DNA of 5,505 nt from Parachlamydiaceae bacterium (GTDB taxonomy: Bacteria > Chlamydiota > Chlamydiia > Chlamydiales > Parachlamydiaceae), in the NCBI GenBank assembly GCA_030679615.1, contig JAUXSJ010000128.1:1-5505 (forward strand). Direction: 5' to 3'. The notes under the pieces were generated by a model, which saw only the letters and a list, made by a program, of their open reading frames with translations, made no database searches and was not told the DNA's origin. The translations under genes and the position numbers were made by a program. Within the stretch, counting starts at the first letter, position 1, and each line of letters begins with the position of its first letter. Shown piece by piece: positions 1-5,505 of this stretch.

Positions 1-1234
1 CATAGTTCATCCCATTCCAAATATCTCGTCCAGCATATTCTGACAATACCTTTCTTACTAAAGGTATCATAAATGGCTTTACATTTGGTTTATTTATATG
101 GCTAAAATATTCAATAAGCGAAACCATATTAGGGATTCTGACAGATTGATAATAGTCCCAGTATATCCCCTTATAATCATGATGTATGTCAAAATAAGAT
201 GAACATTGGCTTTTCACAGCCCTCTCTAAAACTTCGCGGGCATTTTCATTTTGTAGTAATTTCTGATAGTTATAGTTGTAAAAATTTGAACTTTTATGCA
301 TTATCTTTTGAATTAAGTAAGCTTCATTTCTCTCCAACTCAATCATATTTGTACCTCTAGCATATACATCACCAATGAATCCACTCACACGTGCTTTACA
401 ATCTTTATCATTTTCAAATATTTCCCTACCTTTTAGATCATGCGCATGAACTCCGTTTAGTGTACCTTTCGACTCTTCGACTAACATTTCAAACTCACTT
501 ATAGCCTCCTGATCAGTTTTATTGACCCATTCATGGGTTATGTTCATTAATGATGCTAATTTACATGCATATCTTACATCCAAACTATTTCTATCACCAT
601 ATGTTCTACTTACTATTCTATGTTTATTCGTCTTCGAAATAATTCCACAAACAAATCTTGAGTCTAAGCCACCACTTAATGGTATGTACAGTTTTTCATA
701 TTTATCTACTATTGAATTTATGCTTTCTTCAATTTGGGACTCAATGCCATCAGGCAAATTTTGCCCTTTTCTATTTTGAGGCAATTCTGATGACAGCGAT
801 TCTTCATAGGATATGTTGAAATCTTTTGAAATTCTTAATCGAGTACCTGAAGGAACTTTATAAATTCCACTGTAGATTGTTTTTCCTTTGGTATAGACAT
901 AATCAAAACATAGTTGTTCTACTATTGAATCCTGATCAAACTCTGGCTTTGCAATATCAACTAATGTTTTGATATAATCAGATATTAATAGCGTCTCATT
1001 AAAAACTGAATAATAAATTGGTATAGTTGAATATCTATCTGTAACTAATACTACTGTTTCATTTGTTTTATCTTCAAATACGAACCCAAAATCAATCTGA
1101 TTCTCTTCAATTTTTTCAATAGCATCGCTAAAAACATTAGAATTAATATTTAAAAACTGAGAAGAGGAATAGTAAAATTCCTTATTAGAATTTTTCTTTA
1201 TCCATTTATTTGAAAATAAAAATTTGCAATTCAT
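1..1234 (-). CDS. Asparagine-synthase-like amidotransferase, C-terminus cut off by the window edge
   Basis: The first 411 codons are visible and the frame is open to the window edge. Residues about 48-90 resemble the end of a class II glutaminase domain: DFGFVFED, then TDRYSTIPIYYS, then LLISDYIKTL, matching the usual DRFGxxPLYY and FASExKAL blocks. The ATP-pyrophosphatase loop is SGGLDS at 187-192. A second nucleotide-site motif is the variant SGFIGDVY at 284-291, where asparagine synthetases usually have SGxGADE. In the family, this domain adenylates a carboxylate and forms an amide. Glutamine-dependent members need Cys as residue 2; here residue 2 is Asn and the nearest Cys is residue 3, and the N-terminal part is short. 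It may therefore use free ammonia or an amine, as lasso-peptide and beta-lactam-forming relatives do. The start is fixed by sharing the A of TAATG with the upstream stop. In this setting I infer amidation of a sugar acid or attachment of an amino compound. Family is firm, substrate unknown. Confidence 0.88.
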   Translation of the reverse strand, partial: MNCKFLFSNKWIKKNSNKEFYYSSSQFLNINSNVFSDAIEKIEENQIDFGFVFEDKTNETVVLVTDRYSTIPIYYSVFNETLLISDYIKTLVDIAKPEFDQDSIVEQLCFDYVYTKGKTIYSGIYKVPSGTRLRISKDFNISYEESLSSELPQNRKGQNLPDGIESQIEESINSIVDKYEKLYIPLSGGLDSRFVCGIISKTNKHRIVSRTYGDRNSLDVRYACKLASLMNITHEWVNKTDQEAISEFEMLVEESKGTLNGVHAHDLKGREIFENDKDCKARVSGFIGDVYARGTNMIELERNEAYLIQKIMHKSSNFYNYNYQKLLQNENAREVLERAVKSQCSSYFDIHHDYKGIYWDYYQSVRIPNMVSLIEYFSHINKPNVKPFMIPLVRKVLSEYAGRDIWNGMNY

Positions 1235-1236
1235 TA
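1232..1236 (-). other. TAATG stop/start overlap
   Basis: The TAA ending the CapA-family gene (1236-1234) shares its final A with the ATG (1234-1232) of the asparagine-synthase-like gene. No Shine-Dalgarno sequence precedes the ATG, so the second gene is probably translated by ribosomes terminating on the first. This supports the chosen start and a shared transcript. Confidence 0.8.
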
Positions 1237-2379
1237 GTTAATAAAATTATTATGTTTTTCCAACTCTATTTTCAATGCTGTAACAGACTCTTCATGATGC
1301 GCTTCACAACGTAATATATTTAACAAAACAAGCAATTTACTTGCTTTAATTTTGGGTTCGCTTATTATCCCTTTTAAGAATAGTTTATGCCTGAACTGTG
1401 AAAACAAATTTAACATCGAAAAATAGTTGAATCTTTCTTTATATACAAATTCTTTCCATTTTAAATCTAGTAATACTGAATTTTTAATTACAATATTTAA
1501 ATCATCCATGTATTCCATGAAGGAAGTTTTCAATTCTAATGAAACTCCTTGCAGTTGCAGATCGTTTTGGTTGAATTTATGTAATGAAAATTTTAATTCG
1601 ATATTGTTTTCAAAAAATTCTAGTTGACAAATTAAAGAATCATACCATGATAAATTGACATGATCCTCAAATGGAAAAATAAAATTACCTAAACTATAAA
1701 TAATCGGCTTTCCATTGTACCATTCAAATCCACTTGGCACGTGAGTATGGTGTGAGATTATTGCATCGGCACCAAAGTCTGCATATAGTTTATATTCCTT
1801 TTGACGGCTTGGCGAGGGTAAATTATAAAATTCGCGACCTCCATGAATAATTAATATAACCCATTTGGATTTCATTTTTTCATTTTGTATCCAATAAAAT
1901 AGTTGTTGAGGAGTTGCCCTCATAAAGCCCGTTGTATCAACACTGGCGGAACCAAACTCTGTTTCTGAAGCATTAATGATTGAAATCGAAATCCCTTTCT
2001 CTTCATATCTGAATATTTTATCATGGCCATTTTGTGAAATCCCTATTGTCTTTATTTCATTATCATCACAGGTTTCTAATGTTTCCATCAATCCAGGTAT
2101 TTGATAATCCATAATGTGGTTATTCGCCATACAAGCAACTTTAAAATTATACTCTTTTAAAAAATCAATACATTTTGGGTTCGCTTTAAAATTCTTCCCG
2201 GTTTTCAAAATTTTACCTTCTGCAGTAGTAAGGGGACATTCCAAATTGATAATATTGAATGTAGAAGATTTTAATATGGCTTTAGTCTCACTATCAATTA
2301 GTTCAGAAGTTTGACCTGCAATTATTTTTTGTTCAACACCACCTATTGGCATGAAATCGCCTACAATATTAATTTTCAT
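1234..2379 (-). CDS. CapA-family (PGA_cap) metallophosphatase-like protein
   Basis: The 381-residue protein carries the full motif set of the CapA/PGA_cap branch of calcineurin-like phosphoesterases. These are GDFM at 7-10, NLECPLT at 45-51, ANNHIMD at 85-91, IIHGGREFY at 177-185 and SHHTHVPSGFEWYNGKPIIY at 209-228, followed by SLGNFIFPF at 229-237. Likely metal ligands are D8, E47, N87, H179, H211 and H213. The domain ends near residue 265; about 115 further residues form a charged, probably helical tail that I do not recognise. Bacillus CapA takes part in poly-gamma-glutamate capsule synthesis and is membrane-anchored. This protein begins MKINIVGDF with no signal peptide or membrane segment, so it is probably cytoplasmic. 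Members in polysaccharide loci have no settled reaction. The start ATG lies inside the end of the glycosyltransferase gene (11-base overlap), and the stop overlaps the asparagine-synthase-like gene. Its placement next to an amide-forming enzyme may be functional, but that is inference. Confidence 0.92.
   Translation of the reverse strand: MKINIVGDFMPIGGVEQKIIAGQTSELIDSETKAILKSSTFNIINLECPLTTAEGKILKTGKNFKANPKCIDFLKEYNFKVACMANNHIMDYQIPGLMETLETCDDNEIKTIGISQNGHDKIFRYEEKGISISIINASETEFGSASVDTTGFMRATPQQLFYWIQNEKMKSKWVILIIHGGREFYNLPSPSRQKEYKLYADFGADAIISHHTHVPSGFEWYNGKPIIYSLGNFIFPFEDHVNLSWYDSLICQLEFFENNIELKFSLHKFNQNDLQLQGVSLELKTSFMEYMDDLNIVIKNSVLLDLKWKEFVYKERFNYFSMLNLFSQFRHKLFLKGIISEPKIKASKLLVLLNILRCEAHHEESVTALKIELEKHNNFIN
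2369..2379 (-). other. 11-base gene overlap
   Basis: The ATG of the CapA-family gene (2379-2377) lies upstream of the TAA of the glycosyltransferase gene (2371-2369) in a different frame. The A/T-only stretch before the ATG contains no Shine-Dalgarno sequence, which suggests translational coupling within one operon. Confidence 0.75.
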
Positions 2380-3508
2380 GTATATAATTTAATAAATTAT
2401 TGTACAACTTAGCGTTATTACGTATGCCAACTAAATAGGAATATTTCTGTTCAACATCATATTTTGCATTTGCAGTAATGGCCATTTTATTCTCAGTACA
2501 CAGTTCTAAGCATTGCTTAATGTAACTTCCTAAATTCTTGAAATCCCAAGTAGGAAATCTGAATCCATTTTTTCCATTTTGAATAATATGAGCATCTATA
2601 GCATCTGAGACTAATACCAAAGATCCTTGAGACATCGCTTCAACTACAGCTAAATTAAAAGCATCACGTTTGCTAGGATACACGCATAACGATGCATTTT
2701 GTAAATACACAATCAACCTACTTGAGTTACATTCTCCCAGATATATAAAACAATCTCCACAGATATTTTTAATTTCCGTTAACATATTTGCTGATGTTTT
2801 ACCCGCCATAACTAAATCATAGTCCTGACCAAGCCCTGATAGAACAAAAGCATTGGCTAATTCTTTAACCCCTTTTATATCCTTTAGAGTCCCGTGAAAA
2901 AAAATATAAGGCTTTCCCTTGTGTATAATGCCCTTTTGGGACTGATAGTACTCAGGACCAATAAAGTTTTCAATCAACAGTAGCTTATCTTTATATTTAG
3001 TATAATGTTCAAAATACTGATTGCTTATTGCAATTATATGCTTTGCTTGTTTTAATAATACTTTTTCATGCCTCAACTGAATCCACTTTGATACAAAACC
3101 AATATTTTTGTAATAGTTTTTTAGCGCATACGACAAGCTTCCGTGTGTTCGAGCCAGAACAGTTGTGTTTTTGACTGGGCGCATTAAAAAAGTATCTGAT
3201 GTTGAAATCTCTAAAATATCAATTTCTCTTTCTTTTACAATTTGTTCAATTTTCCGAATTAAAGTTAGTTTATTGAATAATGCTTTTAATGGATTAGATG
3301 CATTTTTTATATGCAAAATGTGAATTGGAACACCGTTTATTTCTTTATTTTTCATAATTGGAATGTCTTCAACTATCAAGAGGACTTCTGCAGATAAATT
3401 ATTTTGTACCATTCCTTCAGTTAAATTTTTAACGAATACGCCGATACCTCCTGAAGGTAATAACCCGGGATATTCATTATAAACTACAAATCCAACTTTA
3501 TTGCTCAA
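2369..3508 (-). CDS. GT4-type (GT-B fold) glycosyltransferase
   Basis: The 379-residue protein has the two-lobed layout of retaining GT-B glycosyltransferases. The N-terminal acceptor lobe opens with a beta strand (VGFVVYNEYP) and the glycine-rich SGGIGVFVKNL at 19-29, typical of GT4. HIIAIS at 157-162 marks the usual IAVS strand near the linker. The donor lobe has FFHGTLKDIKG at 203-213, DLVMAGKT at 231-238, IYLGEC at 255-260 and VYPSKRDAFNLAVVEAM at 276-292. The hallmark EX7E motif appears as D282-X7-E290, with Asp for the first Glu. No membrane segment is seen, so it should be a cytosolic or peripheral enzyme adding a sugar from a nucleotide-sugar donor to a lipid-linked glycan. The start is a TTG: upstream in frame there is only TTT AAT ATA ATT after a TAA, and MSNKVGF is a natural N-terminus. 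Donor and acceptor cannot be read from the sequence. Confidence 0.9.
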   Translation of the reverse strand: MSNKVGFVVYNEYPGLLPSGGIGVFVKNLTEGMVQNNLSAEVLLIVEDIPIMKNKEINGVPIHILHIKNASNPLKALFNKLTLIRKIEQIVKEREIDILEISTSDTFLMRPVKNTTVLARTHGSLSYALKNYYKNIGFVSKWIQLRHEKVLLKQAKHIIAISNQYFEHYTKYKDKLLLIENFIGPEYYQSQKGIIHKGKPYIFFHGTLKDIKGVKELANAFVLSGLGQDYDLVMAGKTSANMLTEIKNICGDCFIYLGECNSSRLIVYLQNASLCVYPSKRDAFNLAVVEAMSQGSLVLVSDAIDAHIIQNGKNGFRFPTWDFKNLGSYIKQCLELCTENKMAITANAKYDVEQKYSYLVGIRNNAKLYNNLLNYIHEN

Positions 3509-3547
3509 AATTATATTAAATTACGGACTGAGGTTTTTCTCACACCC

Positions 3548-3643
3548 TTATTTTACCAATGCTTCTGCTAATTTTTTTAAAATACCTTTAATATCTTCCG
3601 AATGCAACCTTAGGTATTCACTTCAGATAAAACAGATTTTCAT
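3548..3643 (-). pseudogene. Probable collapsed gene between two glycan genes
   Basis: An ATG at 3643-3641 overlaps the TGA of the preceding gene as ATGA, the same junction type used upstream. The frame reads MKICFI and then meets TGA at 3625-3623. The same frame then continues open for 24 codons, ending HSEDIKGILKKLAEALVK and TAA at 3550-3548. MKICFI looks like the first beta strand of a Rossmann or GT-B enzyme. The tail looks like a C-terminal amphipathic helix, which many enzymes have. I read this as the two ends of a gene whose middle was deleted, leaving one stop codon. A 24-codon open stretch in AT-rich DNA can arise by chance, so the call rests on the ATGA junction and the protein-like tail. 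The parent family cannot be named. The remaining bases, 3509-3547, hold nothing I recognise. Confidence 0.4.
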
Positions 3644-4944
3644 AAAATCTCTTTTAAAATAAGATCCGAAGCTTGGCTTTGGTCGGATTTGGTAACATGG
3701 GTTAGTTGGATGCTGTTCAAAATGGCTATCAAAGATGCTGTATTTTTTATTTCAAAGACCTTCTCCTCTCGCTCAAAAAGCGGGGCATAAAAGCCACTAT
3801 CAAAGTGTTGATTCAATGATTCAGGGAAATTACCCACTGTTGAAAACGCCAAGTTAAAAGTCGGTTTATTCAAGACCAAAAATTCCAAAGTCACCGTGCT
3901 GGGAATACTCATATTGGCATCGGTGTGGTGCACCAAATCCATCCATTCACGCTCCCCTTCTGGGGTTTGCATTATTAGGTCTTTGTCTTGGTCATAAGCC
4001 ACGTAATGTTCTGTCAAAGTGCAGTTAGGAGGCAGGACCATTTCGATGAAATCTGTTTTGAGGTGATTGGGGTTTCGGCGGACAAGTATATTGGCTTCTA
4101 TTCCCGCTTCGTGAAGTTCCTCACCTAATCCTTTAATGTGTTCGATCTCATTGTCCCAGAGTCCGGGCGGCATCATGGTGTAATAAAGCCATGGTTTATA
4201 CTGATCTAAATTGTATTTTTTCGCATAGTAGCTCTTCGAATGAGCTGGATGATAGTTTACATAGACATCAAAACTCGGATTGCCTGTAATCACGATATTT
4301 TTGGCTTTCAAATATGGACAATGAAGCAGATAATCCCGATTCATTTGCTCGCTCCACATAAATATTTTATCAAAATTTCGTATTGGAACAAAGCTATTGA
4401 TGTAAAGATCTTTCCAACTGTTCACGAGATAGTACGTTTTCAGTCCTTTTTTTTGCGCCGAGACGAAAACCGTTTTTGCAAATTGCGATGTAGACGAAAC
4501 ACCCAAAACTTTTGAAATGCCGTATTCGTGAAACAGACGTTGAATCGGCTCTAAATCATAATTCAGCTCAATTTGATGCAGCGTTAGTGCACACAGGGCA
4601 ACTTTTAAGGCCTTATTTCCCAAAAATAGGTCATAAGGTTTGTGTTTGTGAACAGCTTTGTGGTTGTGGAAAAGAGGAATACCTTTTTGCCGCATCCAAG
4701 CTTCGCGCACAGCTCGGTTGTACACTTCGAGTTTGGAGGGTTTTGCTGTTATCCAATTTGGGTCAATAAAAACAATCTTCTTCCCAACGGATCCAAAGTA
4801 TTGCTCTGTCACATGGCGATCCTTCTCCAAGGCAAACCAATAAATATCAAAGTGGGCACTCCACTTCTCCGCCAAGCCGCTGTGAATGTATTTCTTTACC
4901 TCGTGAAAGCCAAATTCGAGGAGGATTGCGAGGTTGGAGTTCAT
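3640..4944 (-). CDS. GT-B-like surface carbohydrate biosynthesis protein
   Basis: The 434-residue protein has no signal peptide or clear membrane span. Its centre carries the block IVITGNPSFDVY at 217-228, followed by a new domain: PWLYYTMMPPGLWDNE at 251-266, LGEELHEAGIEANILVRRNPNH at 273-294, and the DANMSIPSTVTLEFLVLNKP segment at 342-361. This order (TGNPxxD linker, second Rossmann lobe, Rx-NPNH, then an S/T-rich turn before LEFLVLNKP) is what GT-B-fold capsule and LPS enzymes show, including CDP-glycerol glycerophosphotransferase-like and 'surface carbohydrate biosynthesis' proteins. I infer transfer of a sugar or polyol phosphate to a surface glycan in the cytoplasm. I cannot choose between a true glycosyltransferase, a phosphotransferase and a 2-epimerase-like fold. 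The start overlaps the upstream stop as ATGA, and an in-frame TAA lies six codons upstream, so no earlier start is available. It is visibly richer in G+C than the next two genes downstream. Confidence 0.7.
   Translation of the reverse strand: MNSNLAILLEFGFHEVKKYIHSGLAEKWSAHFDIYWFALEKDRHVTEQYFGSVGKKIVFIDPNWITAKPSKLEVYNRAVREAWMRQKGIPLFHNHKAVHKHKPYDLFLGNKALKVALCALTLHQIELNYDLEPIQRLFHEYGISKVLGVSSTSQFAKTVFVSAQKKGLKTYYLVNSWKDLYINSFVPIRNFDKIFMWSEQMNRDYLLHCPYLKAKNIVITGNPSFDVYVNYHPAHSKSYYAKKYNLDQYKPWLYYTMMPPGLWDNEIEHIKGLGEELHEAGIEANILVRRNPNHLKTDFIEMVLPPNCTLTEHYVAYDQDKDLIMQTPEGEREWMDLVHHTDANMSIPSTVTLEFLVLNKPTFNLAFSTVGNFPESLNQHFDSGFYAPLFEREEKVFEIKNTASLIAILNSIQLTHVTKSDQSQASDLILKEIL
4941..4944 (-). other. 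ATGA stop/start overlap
   Basis: The TGA (4943-4941) closing the membrane-protein frame overlaps the ATG (4944-4942) of the next gene. This four-base junction is typical of co-translated operon genes. It is the main reason to treat the upstream open frame as a real gene rather than a chance reading frame. Confidence 0.8.
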
Positions 4945-5127
4945 TGGAATAAAAGTGATTTAGTAACACTATTGTTAACATCTATACTCCATATGAGTAA
5001 AGCCGCTCCAATGAACATCGTTAATACAGGAAGCCATAAATTTAATATTGAAAAAGACATTAATGTTGCAGGAAGCAAAACAAATATAAAAATTAAATTG
5101 GTTGAATCAGCGTTTTGGGAATTATTA

Positions 5128-5135
5128 AAATATTT
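5128..5135. repeat. Candidate 8-bp target site of the insertion sequence
   Basis: AAATATTT directly abuts the GGCTCTT end of the element. ISL3-family elements usually duplicate 8 bases on insertion and favour AT-rich sites. This octamer is AT-only and is its own reverse complement. The matching copy beyond the right end is outside the window. Confidence 0.5.
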
Positions 5136-5161
5136 GGCTCTTCGTGACTTTATATGGGAGA
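5136..5161 (+). repeat. Left terminal inverted repeat of an ISL3-family element
   Basis: The sequence begins GGCTCTTCGTGACTTTATAT. ISL3 elements commonly end in GGCTCTT or a close variant, and this one lies 54 bases before the transposase ATG with the expected orientation. The inner limit of the repeat cannot be set without the right end. The boundary also coincides with the point where the membrane-protein frame stops making sense. Confidence 0.75.
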
Positions 5162-5189
5162 GTTAGTTCTTTGAATGATATTTGCGTCC

Positions 5190-5505
5190 ATGAACAGCAA
5201 GCAATTATTTGAGATTGCTTTGGGTGAGATCAGCCCTTAGCAAGTCGTTTCGATTGATTTCGGGACGGGAGAGTCGAGCCAAAAGGAGTTGTACATTCGA
5301 CTTGACTTTCCGGCCGGCAGCACCTTTATGGACGATTCAGGGGCTCTTTGTAAGGCTCATGACACATCGGACCTTACTTGGCGCCACCTTAGTTTTTTCG
5401 AGCACCAATGTTACCTGCATGCCCGGGGTCCGCGAATCAAATCGAACGATGGCTCCGTGAAGACAATCGGGGTTCACTGGGCGCGTCGGAACACTGGCTT
5501 CACTC
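5190..5505 (+). pseudogene. ISL3-family transposase, N-terminal part, with amber stop at codon 17
   Basis: The ATG at 5190 opens MNSKQLFEIALGEISP, the usual N-terminal helix of ISL3 transposases. TAG follows at 5238-5240 (codon 17), where relatives have Trp after SP; one TGG to TAG change explains it. The same frame then continues without further stops to the edge as recognisable ISL3 sequence: KELYIRLDFPAGSTF at 32-46, KAHDTSDLTWRHLSFFEHQC at 55-74, YLHARGPRIK at 75-84 and VHWARRNTGFT at 95-105. Family proteins run to roughly 400 residues or more; 105 codons are seen, and the DDE catalytic domain lies outside. The CxxC zinc ligands expected before HDT are absent (MDDSGALC at 47-54), and only C54 and C74 remain. 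The next ATG (codon 47) would remove a conserved region, so the copy is probably inactive unless the amber codon is read through. Confidence 0.85.

Larger units (their letters stand above)
4941..5135 (-). pseudogene. 3' end of a polytopic membrane protein gene, truncated by an insertion sequence
   Basis: The frame is open from the insertion-sequence edge at 5135 to TGA at 4943-4941, giving 64 residues. Residues 13-27 (NLIFIFVLLPATLMS) and 29-50 (ending AALLIWSI) form two closely spaced hydrophobic segments, followed by the short polar tail DVNNSVTKSLLFQ. That is the look of the last membrane hairpin of a multi-span protein. Inside the insertion sequence the same frame meets a stop (TAA at 5166-5164), and no ATG precedes the first hydrophobic segment, so the 5' part of the gene should lie beyond the element. 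In a glycan locus, the expected multi-span proteins are a Wzx-type flippase, a Wzy-type polymerase or an O-antigen ligase; the tail alone cannot separate these. The ATGA junction with the next gene supports it strongly. Confidence 0.75.
5136..5505 (+). mobile_element. ISL3-family insertion sequence, left end only
   Basis: The element consists here of the left terminal repeat, a short leader with nothing recognisable, and the first part of the transposase frame; the rest lies beyond the window. Its G+C content is clearly above that of the surrounding operon, as expected of a recently acquired element. It is inserted against the direction of the operon and interrupts the membrane-protein gene. 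I see no convincing outward promoter in its left end. Confidence 0.85.

Noticed and set aside
522..779. 85-codon plus-strand frame with hydrophobic residues
   Set aside because: It is antisense to the asparagine-synthase-like gene, covering the PP-loop codons; the minus-strand reading has clear family motifs.
3506..3513. TAATTTTG on the minus strand, a perfect match to the Bacteroidota -7 consensus TAnnTTTG
   Set aside because: It overlaps the TTG start codon of the glycosyltransferase, and no TTG/TTTG -33 element lies at the right distance upstream; such matches are expected by chance in AT-rich DNA.
5149..5154. TATAAA on the minus strand as an outward promoter from the insertion sequence
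   Set aside because: The hexamer about 17 bases upstream is ATTCAA, a poor -35, and no Bacteroidota-type TAnnTTTG/TTTG pair is present. Too weak to call.
4642..5166. 174-codon plus-strand open frame
   Set aside because: It lies opposite the well-supported 434-residue gene and the membrane-protein tail and crosses the insertion-sequence boundary at 5136; its product resembles no family I know.
5177..5184. GATATTTG as a transposase promoter
   Set aside because: It has one mismatch to the consensus, sits only a few bases before the ATG and lacks an upstream partner element.
5209..5460. 83-codon plus-strand open frame inside the insertion sequence
   Set aside because: It is in a different frame from the recognisable ISL3 transposase sequence, which spans the same bases from 5190 to the edge; this is a shadow.
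1..5505. CRISPR arrays, tRNA or rRNA genes, riboswitches, strong hairpin terminators
   Set aside because: I saw no regularly spaced repeats, no cloverleaf or conserved rRNA sequence, and no GC-rich stem followed by a T-run in the gaps on either strand.

Overview
The window is part of a surface-polysaccharide (capsule or O-antigen type) locus from an AT-rich bacterium. I favour a member of the Bacteroidota. None of the minus-strand genes has a recognisable Shine-Dalgarno sequence: the bases ahead of the starts at 4944, 3508, 2379 and 1234 are only A/T-rich. That is typical of this phylum, and the gene content fits as well. The assignment is an inference.

Except for the insertion sequence at the right edge, everything reads on the minus strand, so transcription runs right to left. 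In that order there are: the last 64 codons of a membrane protein (5135-4941), cut off by the insertion sequence; a GT-B-like surface-carbohydrate protein (4944-3640) coupled to it through an ATGA overlap; a 131-base gap holding what looks like a collapsed gene (3643-3548); a GT4-type glycosyltransferase starting at a TTG (3508-2369); a CapA-family metallophosphatase-like protein overlapping it by 11 bases (2379-1234); and an asparagine-synthase-like protein sharing one base with the CapA stop (1234 to beyond position 1). The tight overlaps indicate one operon.

At the right edge, from 5136, an ISL3-family insertion sequence begins. Its left terminal repeat starts GGCTCTTCGTG, and a plus-strand transposase reading frame starts at 5190 and runs off the window. 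An amber stop sits at codon 17, where I expect a tryptophan, so this copy is probably dead. The element landed in the membrane-protein gene and separates the surviving genes from whatever lies upstream.

Taken together, the intact genes suggest assembly and tailoring of a glycan: two candidate sugar- or sugar-phosphate-transferring enzymes, a CapA-type protein, and an ATP-dependent amide-forming enzyme with no usable glutaminase nucleophile. Hand counts on sampled 60-base lines give about 27-33% G+C in the CapA and GT4 genes, about 35-52% in the 3640-4944 gene and about 48-57% in the insertion sequence. The locus is therefore a mosaic with boundaries near 3.6 kb and 5.14 kb.
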